A stretch of 64,000 nt of DNA. It comes from Hemicordylus capensis (taxonomy: Eukaryota; Chordata; Lepidosauria; Squamata; Cordylidae). Positions 1 through 12,300 of the stretch are shown here, in pieces. The stretch is from contig NC_069658.1 of the NCBI RefSeq assembly GCF_027244095.1, forward strand, positions 262,702,687 to 262,766,686. The letters run 5' to 3'. The position numbers and the translations under genes are program-made. The notes beneath the pieces were generated by a model. The model was not told the origin of the DNA. It ran no database searches and saw only the letters and a list, made by a program, of their open reading frames with translations. Positions within the stretch are counted from its first letter, which is position 1, and every line of letters starts with the position of its first letter.

Positions 1-348
1 CTCATGAAGTAAAGAAATCTTAAATAAGGCTGAATAGTGGTAACAAAAAGCAGAGTACAAATTTTATATTTTTGTGCCACAACAGAACATCATTCTAAAT
101 TATTTTTTTAAAGGTTTTGTAAATTGTGGACAATGCAAGTAATTTAATGGTACTAGAGAAAGACATGCTGTTCTGGTAGCTCCACGTCTTAACACTCACA
201 TCAATTTTGGAGGATGGATACAACTGAAGGAAGCCCTGGCGGTTGTGCAGCTGGGGGAGTCAGTCATGTGACTTGCCTCTGGGGGCCTCCCAAGGCAGTG
301 GGCCCCCAGACAACTGTCTCCCCTTGCCCTATTATAGTTACGCCCCTG
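1..348 (+). mobile_element. hAT-type MITE, left end cut by the window
   Basis: This is the same sequence as the complete copies at 4526 and 48728. It ends in TTACGCCCCTG at 348, the terminal inverted repeat seen in the others. The left terminus lies outside the window. Confidence 0.75.
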
Positions 349-1084
349 CCAACAGCTGCCAAGCAGTTATTATGCTGAAGTCCAAGACTAGAGTTCTCCA
401 AGCATATTTGTTAAAGTCATACTTTTAGCAATACATGCAAGCAGCTGCTGGCACACTGCACATGTCTGAAAAGCAATGAGAACGTTCATTGTTTTGCAGT
501 GGCTACAATTTGACTAGCTTAGCTTCTATTGAGCACAATAATAATGCTGTTTCACCGCTTGCAATGTAGATACATTTCTACTGCAACTTTCTCTGCACAT
601 TTGTTTCACCACTTAGTTGAGACTTTCACGCATGCCAGCAAAATATACCTTTCCACTGACATTCTAGTCTTCAGGCTATGTCTTCTGGCTCCATTTTATT
701 TACTTTCTAATACACTTTACAGAGAGGGTGGCGGGGTTGGGGGTCTTTGCTGCATATATTGCCACAGAATAAGCCTTCATGTGGGCTTTGCGTCATGTCT
801 TATCGGATTCAGGTCAAGTCTTCCTCCACTTACACTCTAGCTGCTTGCTGCTCCAGTTCTCATAGCTGTTCAGTGTACCATGAGGCCAGTTTGAAGTGGA
901 ATGGAAAAATATACTTAGCAGTGATAGTGTCTACTGTCCTGATAAGCTCCCTATTCCAGGTCTCCACCAGGGCATCTACAGAATCACTGGCAGAACCAAC
1001 TCTAAAACCCTCCAAGGTCTCTTGAAATCCTATAGGATCCAATAGCCTTCTTGGGTGGACCTAATAGGTCCTACACCCCTGAAG

Positions 1085-2000
1085 AGGTGGTCCATCCATG
1101 ATGATGACTACCCTGATTCAAGATGGTGGATGAGTAAATGTTTGAGGCACAAGTGGGCTAACTTGAGAACTGCCTAACCAATTTGAACTGAATTTGCTAC
1201 AGCTGTAGAGAAACATAGGGACACCTCAATGGCATAGTTTGATGCATCCACCACAATTTAAGACGGCAGTCGCATGAACCTTTGAGGCGCAAGTAGGCTA
1301 ACCGATTTGAACCAAATTTGGTACAGTTGTAATGAGTGACACATAGGGGCACCTCAATGGTCTAGTTCGTAAATGTATGATCCACCCAGATCCAAGATGG
1401 CAGACACATGAAAATTTGAAGAGCAAGAGGGTTAACATGTCGACCGCCTAACCAATTTAAACCAAATTTGGTACATATGTAATGAGTGACACACAGGGAT
1501 ACCTCAATGGCATGGTTTGCGATGATGTCATCCACTCCAATTCAATATGGCAGATGCGTGAACATTGTGAGGCGCAATTGGGCTAACTTGTAAACCGCCT
1601 AAGCGATTTGAACCAAATTTGCTTCAGGTGTAGGGATACACAGAATGGCTCAAGGTCATAGTTTGTAATGATGTCATCCACCCTAATTAAAACTGGTGGA
1701 CACATGAATGTTTGAAGTGCAAGTGGGAATTGATTTGGACCAAATCTGGTACGGTTGTAGGGACACAGAGGGGCACCTCAACAACATAGTTTGTGATGAT
1801 GTCATACACTCCAATTCAAGATTTGAACCACATTTTCTACAGCTGTAGGAACACATCAGGACACCTCAATGGCGTAGTTTGTGATTATTCATCCACCCCA
1901 ATTCGAGATAGTGGATGCATGAACATTTGAGGTGCAGTTCACAACTTTGAATGTGACCTGCCTGATTGGACCAGATTTAGTCCCGTTGTAGGGATAGTGA
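1085..2000 (+). repeat. Degenerate minisatellite, units of about 90-150 bp
   Basis: Six or more diverged units each carry a block like ATTTGAACCAAATTTGGTAC, then CACCTCAATGG and AGTTTG, then a CATCCAC/ATTCAAGATGG block. The CACCTCAATGG-type landmark recurs near 1226, 1354, 1504, 1650, 1778 and 1867, so the period is uneven. Confidence 0.75.
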
Positions 2001-2794
2001 AAGGAAAGTAGGCAGATTAGTTCTTACTAGAACAACCTATCATTTCCATCTTATTGATCCTATGGAACAGTGGGGGTCCTGAACTAGAGTCTGTCATCAC
2101 AACAGGAATGGATGCTCAGAATTAGGAGACGGTTGATCATTCTTAAGATTCGGGGGTTGTCCATAAGCAAGCAAAAGTCTCTTCCAACTGCCTTCCTGAG
2201 GGATAGGACATTCTCAAGAATTGGTTGTAAGTCTCTAAGGATACAATGTAGAACCTTTAGTTGAATGTAGAACTTCTAGATAGAGAACCAGACCATGAAA
2301 CAGACCCAAATACCAACTATCTCAATTATTCAGCAACACTTCTCTAATTGTATGCCTGTCAGGGATTCCCCGAGAGGCTACTACAAGAGATTGGGCTGGC
2401 ACTCGGGAACCTACCCTCCCAATGTGACTGTTGTTGGTTCCTCCCAACCCTGCAGCCCTGGAGGTGGCTGCTTGCCCCGGCCAGGGAGCATCTGCCTGGC
2501 CCCCACATGATAACAGCACACCGTTGCTTTAAGACAGCAAGTCATTGCAGGATAGGAGCAACTCTCGTGAGAGCTTGGCCTGAGTTCTCACGAGACTTGC
2601 CCCACCTGCCAAGGGTTATATAAACCAGAGCTGGCCAGTGAAGAGGGACCAGTCCAGGAGGAGAGCTGCCAGGAGAAGGAGTTCTGTGACTCCCATGGAG
2701 AGCTAGAGGCAGCAGTTCCCTGGGGTAGTCTGTGCTTGATGGCCCTGCCATATCAGGTTACAGTTGGTCTACTGATCCACTTGCAAAGAAGGCT
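2001..2794. other. Unassigned stretch downstream of the butyrophilin-like stop
   Basis: I recognise no gene. At 2617-2626 there is a TATA-like TTATATAAAC on the plus strand in a GC-richer context (2440-2740), with no ORF of known type behind it. It could be a fossil LTR or other repeat promoter, or chance. Confidence 0.3.
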
Positions 2795-3312
2795 TCAGGG
2801 GCACAGGGTAAGCCAGCACCCTACCCCCACATGCAGGAAAGGGAAGATCTTCTCCTCATTGAAAGCAGCTGAGAAGAAGCTAAATATGAGTGTCTTGTGA
2901 TTGACATCATAGAACGCCACCTGTTCCATCTCATAGTCCAAATAAATCCCAAGTTTCCTGGGTCTCTTCTGCAGAGAGAGAGGAGTCTTGGGGATGGTCA
3001 GCGCTTGGTATTGGAAATGATACTTCTCCACAGCCCAGATTCCTTCTTTGGGGTCAAGGCAGAGCTTCCCCTTCCTCCTCACAGACTCTCGAGCCACCCC
3101 CACAGCCCAATACCCATGATCCCCCACCTCCACTTCCCAGTAGTGCCGCCCTGAGGAAAATCCGTCACTTCCCAACACATAACGTTCAGCACTGAATCTT
3201 TTAGGATTGTCAGGCAGTCTGTTCCACATGAACCCTTGAATAACGTTCTTCCGGTCTGCAGACAGGATAAGCTCATGGTTCGCTGTGTCTGGATCCAGAG
3301 TTATAGTAGTTG
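2795..3312 (-). CDS. Butyrophilin-like exon 7: PRY-SPRY (B30.2) domain and stop
   Basis: This exon encodes a complete B30.2 domain: LDPDTAN, LPDNPKRF, VLGSDGFSSGRHYWEVEVGD, WAVGVARESV, LGIYLDYE, and the end GCWLTLCP. The acceptor is TTGGTAG at 3313-3314. The upstream flank within about 85 bp is a CR1 LINE 3' fragment, so the intron border is repeat-derived. The domain looks intact. Confidence 0.93.
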
Positions 3313-6300
3313 CTACCAAATGAAGCAAGGAAGAGGGAGGGAAGGGAGTGTTAATGAGACAGGGTTGCAGTTCTTCCTCACACATAACATAATTCTTCTC
3401 CCTCTCACATAACACTAGAACCAGGGGTCATCCCATGAAATTAGTTGCCAGGAAATTTAAGACCAACAAATGGAGGTACTTTTTCACACAATGCATAATC
3501 AATTCATGGAATTCTCTACCACAAGATGTGGTGACAGCCAACAACCTGAATGGCTTTAAGAGGGGTTTGGATAACTTCATGGAGGTGAGGTCTATCAAGA
3601 GCTACTAGTTGGAGGGCTATAGGCCACCTCCAGTCTCAAAAGGCAGGATGCCTCTGAATACCAGTTGCAGGGGAGTAACAGCATGAGAGAGGGCATGCCC
3701 TCAACTCCTGCCTGTGGCTTCCAGTGGCATCTGGTGGGCCACTGTGTGAAATAGGATACTGGACTCGATGGGCCTGATCCAGCAGGGCTGTTCTTATATT
3801 CCTCCTGTATAATCATGACAGGAAGAATAGCTCCTCCCACCCCCACCCTGCGAGAGGACAGGTGAGCCACAGAAGCATCCTGCACCAATAATGGCTGACA
3901 TCCTAACAGTGCACATATGCTCCTAACAAAAGCATGCACACTGTACTAGTCTCCCCACTTCTGTAATGTGGTGCTTTTGAAAAGGGTTGTGATTTCTCCC
4001 CCCACCCCCACCCCGTTTCCTCTCTTCCTTTGAAAATGCTCATTGCTTTCTTTGACCCACAGAAACATGTCCCTCAGGGGTGTGACAATGTAAACAGGAG
4101 AGCAAGGGGAGAGATGCAAAAGTTACTCTTGTACAAGAGTGCGTATGCTTTGGAAGTGAGGAGGTTAGCGCTGCAAGTGTGCTTTATTTAACACACATGC
4201 ACCCTTAGGATGTCAGCCTCTATTTTCAGTGCTTAATTTTGAAAGCTCATCACCTTAATTTGGGTTTGGCCATAAACTGTTTTTCCTATCCTTAACTAAA
4301 CTATGCAGGAAGGAAGGAGACATTTCTACATATGGAATGCCCTACGAGTCTTCCTCATTTCCCTTGTTCTCAGTGGTGCTGGTTTTGCAACAGCACTGTA
4401 CTGAAGTCAGTTTCCTCAGAATAAATGTTTCTAACTGGAATCATATGCAAATAATCTCTAGCTATTGTAAAAGTTCTATACTTTAAAAACCACCTTAAGA
4501 GTGTCCATGGAACATCTTTAGGAAGCAGGGGCATAGCAAGGTTGGAGTGGGCCCAGAGACAAGATTTTAAAATGGGCCCCTCCCTCACTGAAGCTCAGCT
4601 CATGAAGTAAAGAAATCTTAAAGGAGGCTGAATAGTAACAAAAAGCATAGTAAATTGCAAGTCATTTAATGGTACTAGAGAAAAACATGCTCTTCTGGTA
4701 GCTCCAGGTCTTAACACTCACATCAGTTTCGGAGGATGAATACAACTGAAGGAAGCCTGGGCGGGTGTGCGGCTGGGGGAGTCAGTCATGTGACTTGCCT
4801 CTGGGGGCCCCCCAAGGCAGTGGGCCCCCAGACAACTGTCTCCCCTTGCCCTATTGTAGTTACGCCCCTGTTAGGAAGACAGCACTTTAGCATAGTCAGT
4901 CATCAGTCAGTCAGTCATTCGATTTCTATACTGTCCTTCTAAAAATGGCTCAAGGTGGTTTACACAGAGAACTAATAAATAAATATAAGATGAACCCCTG
5001 TCCCCAAAGGGCGCACAATCTAAAATGAAAGATGGACACCAGCAACAGTCACTGGAGGTACTGTGCTGGGGGTGGAGAGGACCAGTTACTCTCCCCCTGC
5101 TAAATAAAGAGAATCACATTTAAAAGGTGCCTCTTTGCCAAGTTAGCAGTTTGTTAGTAGTCTGTAAGCTGTTTGAATGCAGTTAAATGCCACATATGTT
5201 AGTTGCCACCATCATAACAGAGGCATCACCTCACCCCAAACAGAACAATGTTGTGACTGGGTCTGCTTGAATTGGGCTGTGTGGCTTGTATAAGGTAAAT
5301 ATGCACTACCACATCATGGTAATTTTACCACATAAAAATTAATCTGAAAATTCATCATTGGGGAATGGCCAGAGGATGCATATCTAGTGTAAAAAATAAA
5401 TAGCAATGCAAAAGCTTTTTATATGTAAACACAATAGCTACTTACCTTTTTCTACCGGCATCACCAACTGCCTCCACTCTAAAAGCAATCACATTATTAA
5501 AGTTAGTACTTGTATAACGTTATGAACTTTGAGCATCCCCTCCAGAGGTATGGCCACCTTTGGAGAGTGATTCAAATGGAACTGACCCAATTGAACCCAA
5601 TTTAGCCCAACTGACCCAAATCAAACCGCCATCCCATTCAGGTTGAATTAGGCTCAGCTGGGTCCAGTTTGGGACTGAATAGGCCTTTGTAGCTCCTCAA
5701 CCCCTTACTTATCTGGTAAGCCTCTTTTAAACTTCATTTTCACTCCCAGAAGCAAGGGAGCAGCGGCTGCACCAGCGGTGGTTCTTTCACAATGCCAGAT
5801 GAGGCAAGAGCCTCAGGCAGCCAGAGCATCATGTGAATATGAGCATCCTATTCCCCAGCCACAAGCATCACCCACCTGCTTGCTGCCACTATCTTTGACT
5901 ATCAGCTTCTCTTACCAGTGCTGCCCCCACATCAGCCCACTCACCACCTCGTCAGCTCAGATGCCACCCTCTTCCTTCTTTTCCACTTTCTACATACTTT
6001 TCTATGTGAAGCTGCAGCAACTGCTGCTCTCTTGCTGTCAGGAGCAATAATGCCGTTTAAGATAGTCCTGTCCAGTAAGTACAAGAGTCAGGGAGCGGGG
6101 CTGGGTGATGCTTTGGACCCTATTATATTATATTATATTTATTATATTATATTAATTTATTAATTTTTTAATTATGTATTTTTTTACCATCTTGTTTTTA
6201 AATTTTGCTGTAAACCACCTTGGGATTGTTTTAATGAAAGAGCAGTATATAAATTTAACAATAAATAAATAAATTAGAAGCAACCCCTTTGAATGTAGCC

Positions 6301-9300
6301 AAACTGAATCGACTCAGCCATGTAAAAAGTTGATTTTAATTGAGGCTGCCTCCAAAGTTCTGAGGAAGACTCGGAATTGAATAGGGGTCTGTTTCATACA
6401 GTCCTGATGCTGTATAACAAAAGCAAAACAGTGTGTATAAGGACAATTGTCTTGTGCCAGGGCATGGTCTGGAGGGCATATGATGCAGCCACCTTGCTGA
6501 AGTGAAGCAAAGATATGCCACCTTGAGTTCTATGACTGAAATAAGATGGGAAACAAAATTATGTTTTTTCCTGATAGGACACCAAAAAGTTATTTTCTAC
6601 ATTGTTTGAACTGAACTCTTGTGGTGAAAGCTGCAATATAAGGGATAACTATAATTCATTGTGTTATCTAACAGGACACACAGAGGGGGAAAGAGCTACA
6701 GCTCTAAAAGTTTATAGAAAAATCAGACACATGCCTATAAGCACTTGTGGTCTAATATGAATGCCATATTTCAATTATTATTACTACATCCATTGCAATT
6801 TTAAAGGGCATTTTTATTGAAAAGAAATATTCTGTGTGATGTTTGAGGCATCTATATGGAGACGTGGTCTTAGTCTTGCTACCATGAGACCAAGAGAGCT
6901 GGTCTTGTGGTAGCAAGCATGACTTGTCCCCTTAGCTAAGCAGGGTCCACCCTGGTTGCATATGAAAGGGAGACTAGAAGTGTGAACACTGTAAGATATT
7001 CCCCTCAGGGGATGGAGCTGCTCTGGGAAGAGCAGAAGGTTCCAGGTTCCTTCCCTGGAATCTCCAAGATAGGGCTGAGAGAGATTTCTGCCTGCAAACT
7101 TGGAGAAGCTGCTCCCAGTCTGTGTAGGCAATACTGAGCTAGATGGACCTGTGGTCTGACTCAGTATAAGGCAGCTTCCTATGTTCCTATGACATATGAA
7201 ACCTAACTGCACTGGAGGTTTTACTTCTGAAAAAAAAGACAGAATCACTTACTAAGTTCCGCAGCAAGCTTTTCTAGAATAAAAAAGAAAAATAAGTATT
7301 AATATTGCAAGTATACAAGTATGCAATTCTTAGTTATTTACAAATAAGCCCCACTGATCTTAAGGCAGTATTATTTCTCAGTAACAAGAAGCAAGACTGC
7401 TGTCAAAACAAGTCTAATAGCAGAATAATTCAAATAAGAATGATACAACTGCAAGAAGAACATCTTTAAAAGAATAATCACACAATAATGAGGAAAGGAG
7501 AAGGAATTAGAATTGGGTTTATGTTGCAGAAAGGTAGATTTAGATTAAGTACTAAGAAAAATGTTTCATCAACTTTAATTTTTTTTTTTTAATTTTCCAA
7601 GACTGTGGTTTCTGTAAAAACTAGGGGGGTTTTTTTGCACTGTATGTCGCTATTGCCTCTGGCCAACATTTTATTTATTTATTTATTTATTTTTACATTT
7701 CTATACCGCCTTTCGTTAAAAGAAAACCCCAAGGCGGTTTACAAAAATTAAAACATACAATAAAAGCAGTAAAAACATCAAGCAATAAAAACATCAAGCT
7801 AAAAACATATAAACAAGCATAAAAACATAACAGTTAACAGATAACAGTTAACATGGCAACCAGCCCTACATAGACATGAGGGAACCACTGGGGCTGCTGC
7901 TGCTGCCCAATTTGAAAGGCAATCCCAACAGTGGAGCTGCTGCAGAATCACCTAAAGTCACTTCCAGGCAATCACACAGCGTGACTGTCATTGTTTGCAA
8001 CTGAAGTAGCACTTTGTGATGGCCCCAAAGCAGTTTCAGGTTGAGTTGCACTGCACAACTGGGTCAGCCTTTCAAGTTGCACAGCAGCCCTGCCAGGTCC
8101 CTGACATCAGTGTAGGGCTGCCCATCATGTCAGCCACTGTTTGAACAGTTAGAAGGCCTGTGGCTGCTCTTTCCAGCTGCGTTTCCCATCGTACTACTCA
8201 CTCTCTTGGTTAAACAGGTAAAGGATGACGACAATAAGGCCAAGCACAGCCATCAGGGAGACACACAGAACCACTATCCAGTGAGAGGTTTTTGGAAATA
8301 AGTGATCTGTAACAAAACAACAGACATTAGTTTGGAAGCTTGCAGCATTTCCAGACAGCAGGGTTTACTGCAAGGCTTTACCACAAGTTCAAATTTGCCC
8401 TCCCCACAAAAGAGGGGAAAAATAATGGAATTTTACCCCAGACATAAAATGGGCTACGCTCTAATGTGCAATGAAAAATCTGAATCGTGTCTGGAGAGCT
8501 CCTTGATGGCTTACAAGGACTTGGGGGTAAATCTGTGAATGTACACCCTCCATTCTGGAGAAGAAGTGAGTTAAAAGCCCCATCTGGAAATGCTCAAGGA
8601 TTTTATGATAAAATAAATGTTTAACTAACAAACCAAAGAAAAGCAGAGTGATTCCTCCCCACTTCTTTCTCCAGTTCCATTCATGCTCCAGAACTGCTTA
8701 TCTTTCTCTAATCTACACACTGGTTGTAAACACTGAATGGCCATATGAATGCCTCCTCACAAAGTGCTATTTAAAATTTCACCCCTGCAACAGTAATTCC
8801 TAATTATGGGTGCCCACTTGCATAGATCCTAGGCAATCCATATTGGGCCAGTTTGAATTACTATATACTTTTCCAGGGCACACAATTAAAAGGTTGAACT
8901 TGCCAAGAGTGCACCCATTGTGTTGTTTAAACTAGTATTTGAGTTGCTGTCCAGACAAACAGCCCTCCCCATGTGATAAAGGAGCATGCTGGGAGGGCAT
9001 GAGATGTATACCCAAGATGACATGATAGGGATGTGAATGGAACCAGTTCAGAGGCCCTTTATGGGCCTCCGAACCGGTCCGATCGACCAGAGGTTCAAAG
9101 GCGGGGGGCATACCTTTAAGGGTGGGGGAGGGTGCCCTTACCCCTCCCACCACATTTCCCCTGCTGGTGCTCCATTGAATAAGTCCCCATGGGAGGGGAG
9201 GGGGAAGGCGGCATATCTCCCAGCCCTGGTGTCCTCCTCGACCAGAAGTTAAAGGAAGTACCCACTGCGCATGTACACTCCAGGCGCATGCGCACATTCT

Positions 9301-12300
9301 GCTCGCTCACCTGACGTACGCACGAGCATGATGTGCACGCGCACATGCCTGGCATGCCTATGTGTGCCGGGTACTTCCTTTAACTTCCAGCCGAGGAGGA
9401 CACTGGGGTGGCAGGGAGGTATGCTGCCGCCCCAATGGGAACTTATTCAATGGAGCACCGGCAGGGGAAGCATGGCAGGAGGGGTGAGGGGTAAAGGCAC
9501 CCTCCTCCACCCTTAAAAAGGTATGCTCCCCTGCCGGTACCATGCACATTCCTACATCATGATGGGCATGCTTTTGGCACACTCCCCTTATACTTGTATG
9601 GGCTGGAAAAGTATCGTCTGAACTGACCCAGAGATTGTAAATGAATGGATAAACTCAAAGCAATCTTATGTTTGTTTAACTAAGCTTTATTCAGAAACAA
9701 TTCCATTTTCCCCCTCCCTTTTCATTCTGACTCCTCCCCCACACTCTCTATAGGAACCCTACTGGGAAAAATGTCCAAACAACAAAATGCAAAAGATTAC
9801 TGGATAGAATCTTTTGGTTTGTTGCCAAAACGTTATTGGTTCTTTCTTTCCCCTACCTCTCTGACTCCTGAAGCCCTATTCAATTTAACCACTCTGCCTC
9901 TTTAGAGCCCTTACAATTCATTTTAAAAGATTGTTTAGGGGTTTGCCTCAAAATTGTTTTGTATTTAATCTTTGAGTCTCCTTTCTGAGCAGATTAGAAG
10001 TCAAGATCCAAAGCCCAAATTGACCATTTGCAAATATACTTCGTGTTCCATGGTTCTTTCCTTCACTATTTTTAAAAAAAGTAACCTAGAAGTATGCTCA
10101 ATTGATACAGACAGAAGATGAAGATTTGGAGAGAGGCTGTTTAACCCTTTCCCCTCTGGGTTTTGTTTTTTAAAAATGTTAGATTGTCCACCCAAAGAGG
10201 CTTTTTCATCTATCTTTTTCAAACATTTTCCTACATTGGTGAAGACAATTTTGAGCTGAAAAAGAACTAGAGGGGAAATGATCATGTTTTCTTACCTTGC
10301 ACTCACTTTAATGCTGAATTCCATTTGCCATCTTCTCTAGTAATCTTGTTGGAGGAGAACCTACTGGAGCTACTCACTGTCCTTGTGAGTTTACTCAGTG
10401 CTATCTGCAAACTTGACTGTCTCAAAAAATCCCCAATTCCACATTGTTTGAGTATTATAATTTTAAAATGCAAAATAACTGGAAATATTTCTTGTTAACT
10501 TACTTGCTAAATGAATGGTTGCTTCCTTTTCCTGGTTGAGGAGGATATTCCTGATCACACAGGTCAAGTTCTGATTTGAACTTCCTGTTAAGATTATATC
10601 ATTTTGTACTTCAAACAGCCCATTGTGCTTCTGGGAATTTTTTGTAGCCCGTGAAAGTAGATGTTTCTCATTGGGATGTCTCCACAGAATCTCAGGCTTT
10701 GGGTACCAACCATTGGATTGACAAATAATTCGGATGCTTCTATCTTGATATCCTTCAATGTATATATGAGGACCAGTGCCTGAAGCTAAACATAAATATA
10801 ATGTGTAAATTTAAAGATGAATCAGTCTGTTTAAAGTTTTTTTTACAATCAATTCAGAATAACATTTTTTTAAAAATCCAGCAGTGGCAATAAGGAACAA
10901 AATAATTAAAAAGGAACAGAATAATAGAATTGGCATGGACTAGCATGTCATCCAGTTCAAGTCCATGCTGCTATCATCCATCTACTTCTGCCCACATCCC
11001 TCATCCTTGACCTGCTTGCAGGACCTACATCACCAGCAGAAACCTGATGAACTGCAGATCAAATGTCTCTGGATGACTCGTTAAGTGAGTCAAGACACAC
11101 ATGCTATGAAAGGGCAAAAATGTAGCAATTTCTAGGTCTGTGCAGTCCGATACTTCCAAAAGGCAAATCAGACCTGGTGGTCTCTGTGTTGGGACTATCT
11201 ATCTATATAATTCTCCAAGATGTACCTGCTAATCCCATGTATGGCAGCTCTTGTGAGAGTTTGCGAGTGAGCTGCCAGGAGAGGCAGAGGAAAGCGGCAG
11301 TAGACAGGCATGTGGGTGGAGGGGAGGAAATGATGGCGACAGCAGTGGGGGTGAGTGTCTGAAAACAGCATCAGTGGGGCTGAGAATGGGGAGAGCGCGG
11401 GGGGGGGGGGGAGAACTTGAGGCACAGATGCTCTGCACCCAGGCCAGCTAGCTGGAATTAATTCTGAAAGTGATAGGCGCGAGCTCCAATAGTTGGAACT
11501 CTTACTACATTTCCTCCCATCAGTGCAAAATGAGTCCTAGCCCTGATAGGCCTGTTGGAACTACCTTTCACTGTCCTTCTTTTGTTGTTAAATAAGAATT
11601 TTTATTAAGAAATAGACCAAAGAGGACAAAGACAAATCACCATAAAAACAATTTAAAACCAATTATTCTTCATGATGAAAAACCATTTTTCTAATTAATT
11701 ACATCAGTACAGAAAAAGTATCTATAACAAGATAAAGCAAAAGAAATTGGGACTCTTAGAATTGTAAAATCTGATCTGATCAGCTTCTTGTAAGTTACAT
11801 ATCAAAAACACTATAAGTCAAATCCAGAAAATGGGAACCAAGTTTGACCATAACGGATATTGTAATTTATAAAAGGTTCCCAGACAGACATGAATAATTC
11901 AGTAGACATGCCATGTACAAAAGCTGAGACTTTTGAAATTGAAGCATAATCTTACACTTTCAAAAAACAATCGTTTAAGGAAGGGATTTCCAAAATACTC
12001 CAATTAGATGCCTATATAATCCTGGCCGCTGTAATCATATATAAACACAATTCGTCTGATTTAGCAGGAATATATGGTTTTATCATACTTAAAAGAAAAT
12101 TTTCTGGAAGAAAGGGAATCTTAACTTCTAAGATTTGTTCAATTTTCATATGAATCTGTTTCCAAAACTGTTGAGGCAGCACACAAACAAGCAGCATCTT
12201 CCCAAATAAAGGACTTATCCGGGCATGGATGGGGGAAAGATTTGGGGTAGCTGGGATGGGTTGGGAAAGGGCTTGTTATGTAAACAAGGGCTGCTACATG

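Noticed and set aside
6893-7000. Possible 5S rRNA gene
   Set aside because: Only the 3' half resembles 5S rRNA, and the sequence continues into a repeated SINE body found in three places.
8932-9582. Several overlapping open frames around the 9-kb palindrome
   Set aside because: They are mirror products of the GC-rich inverted repeat.
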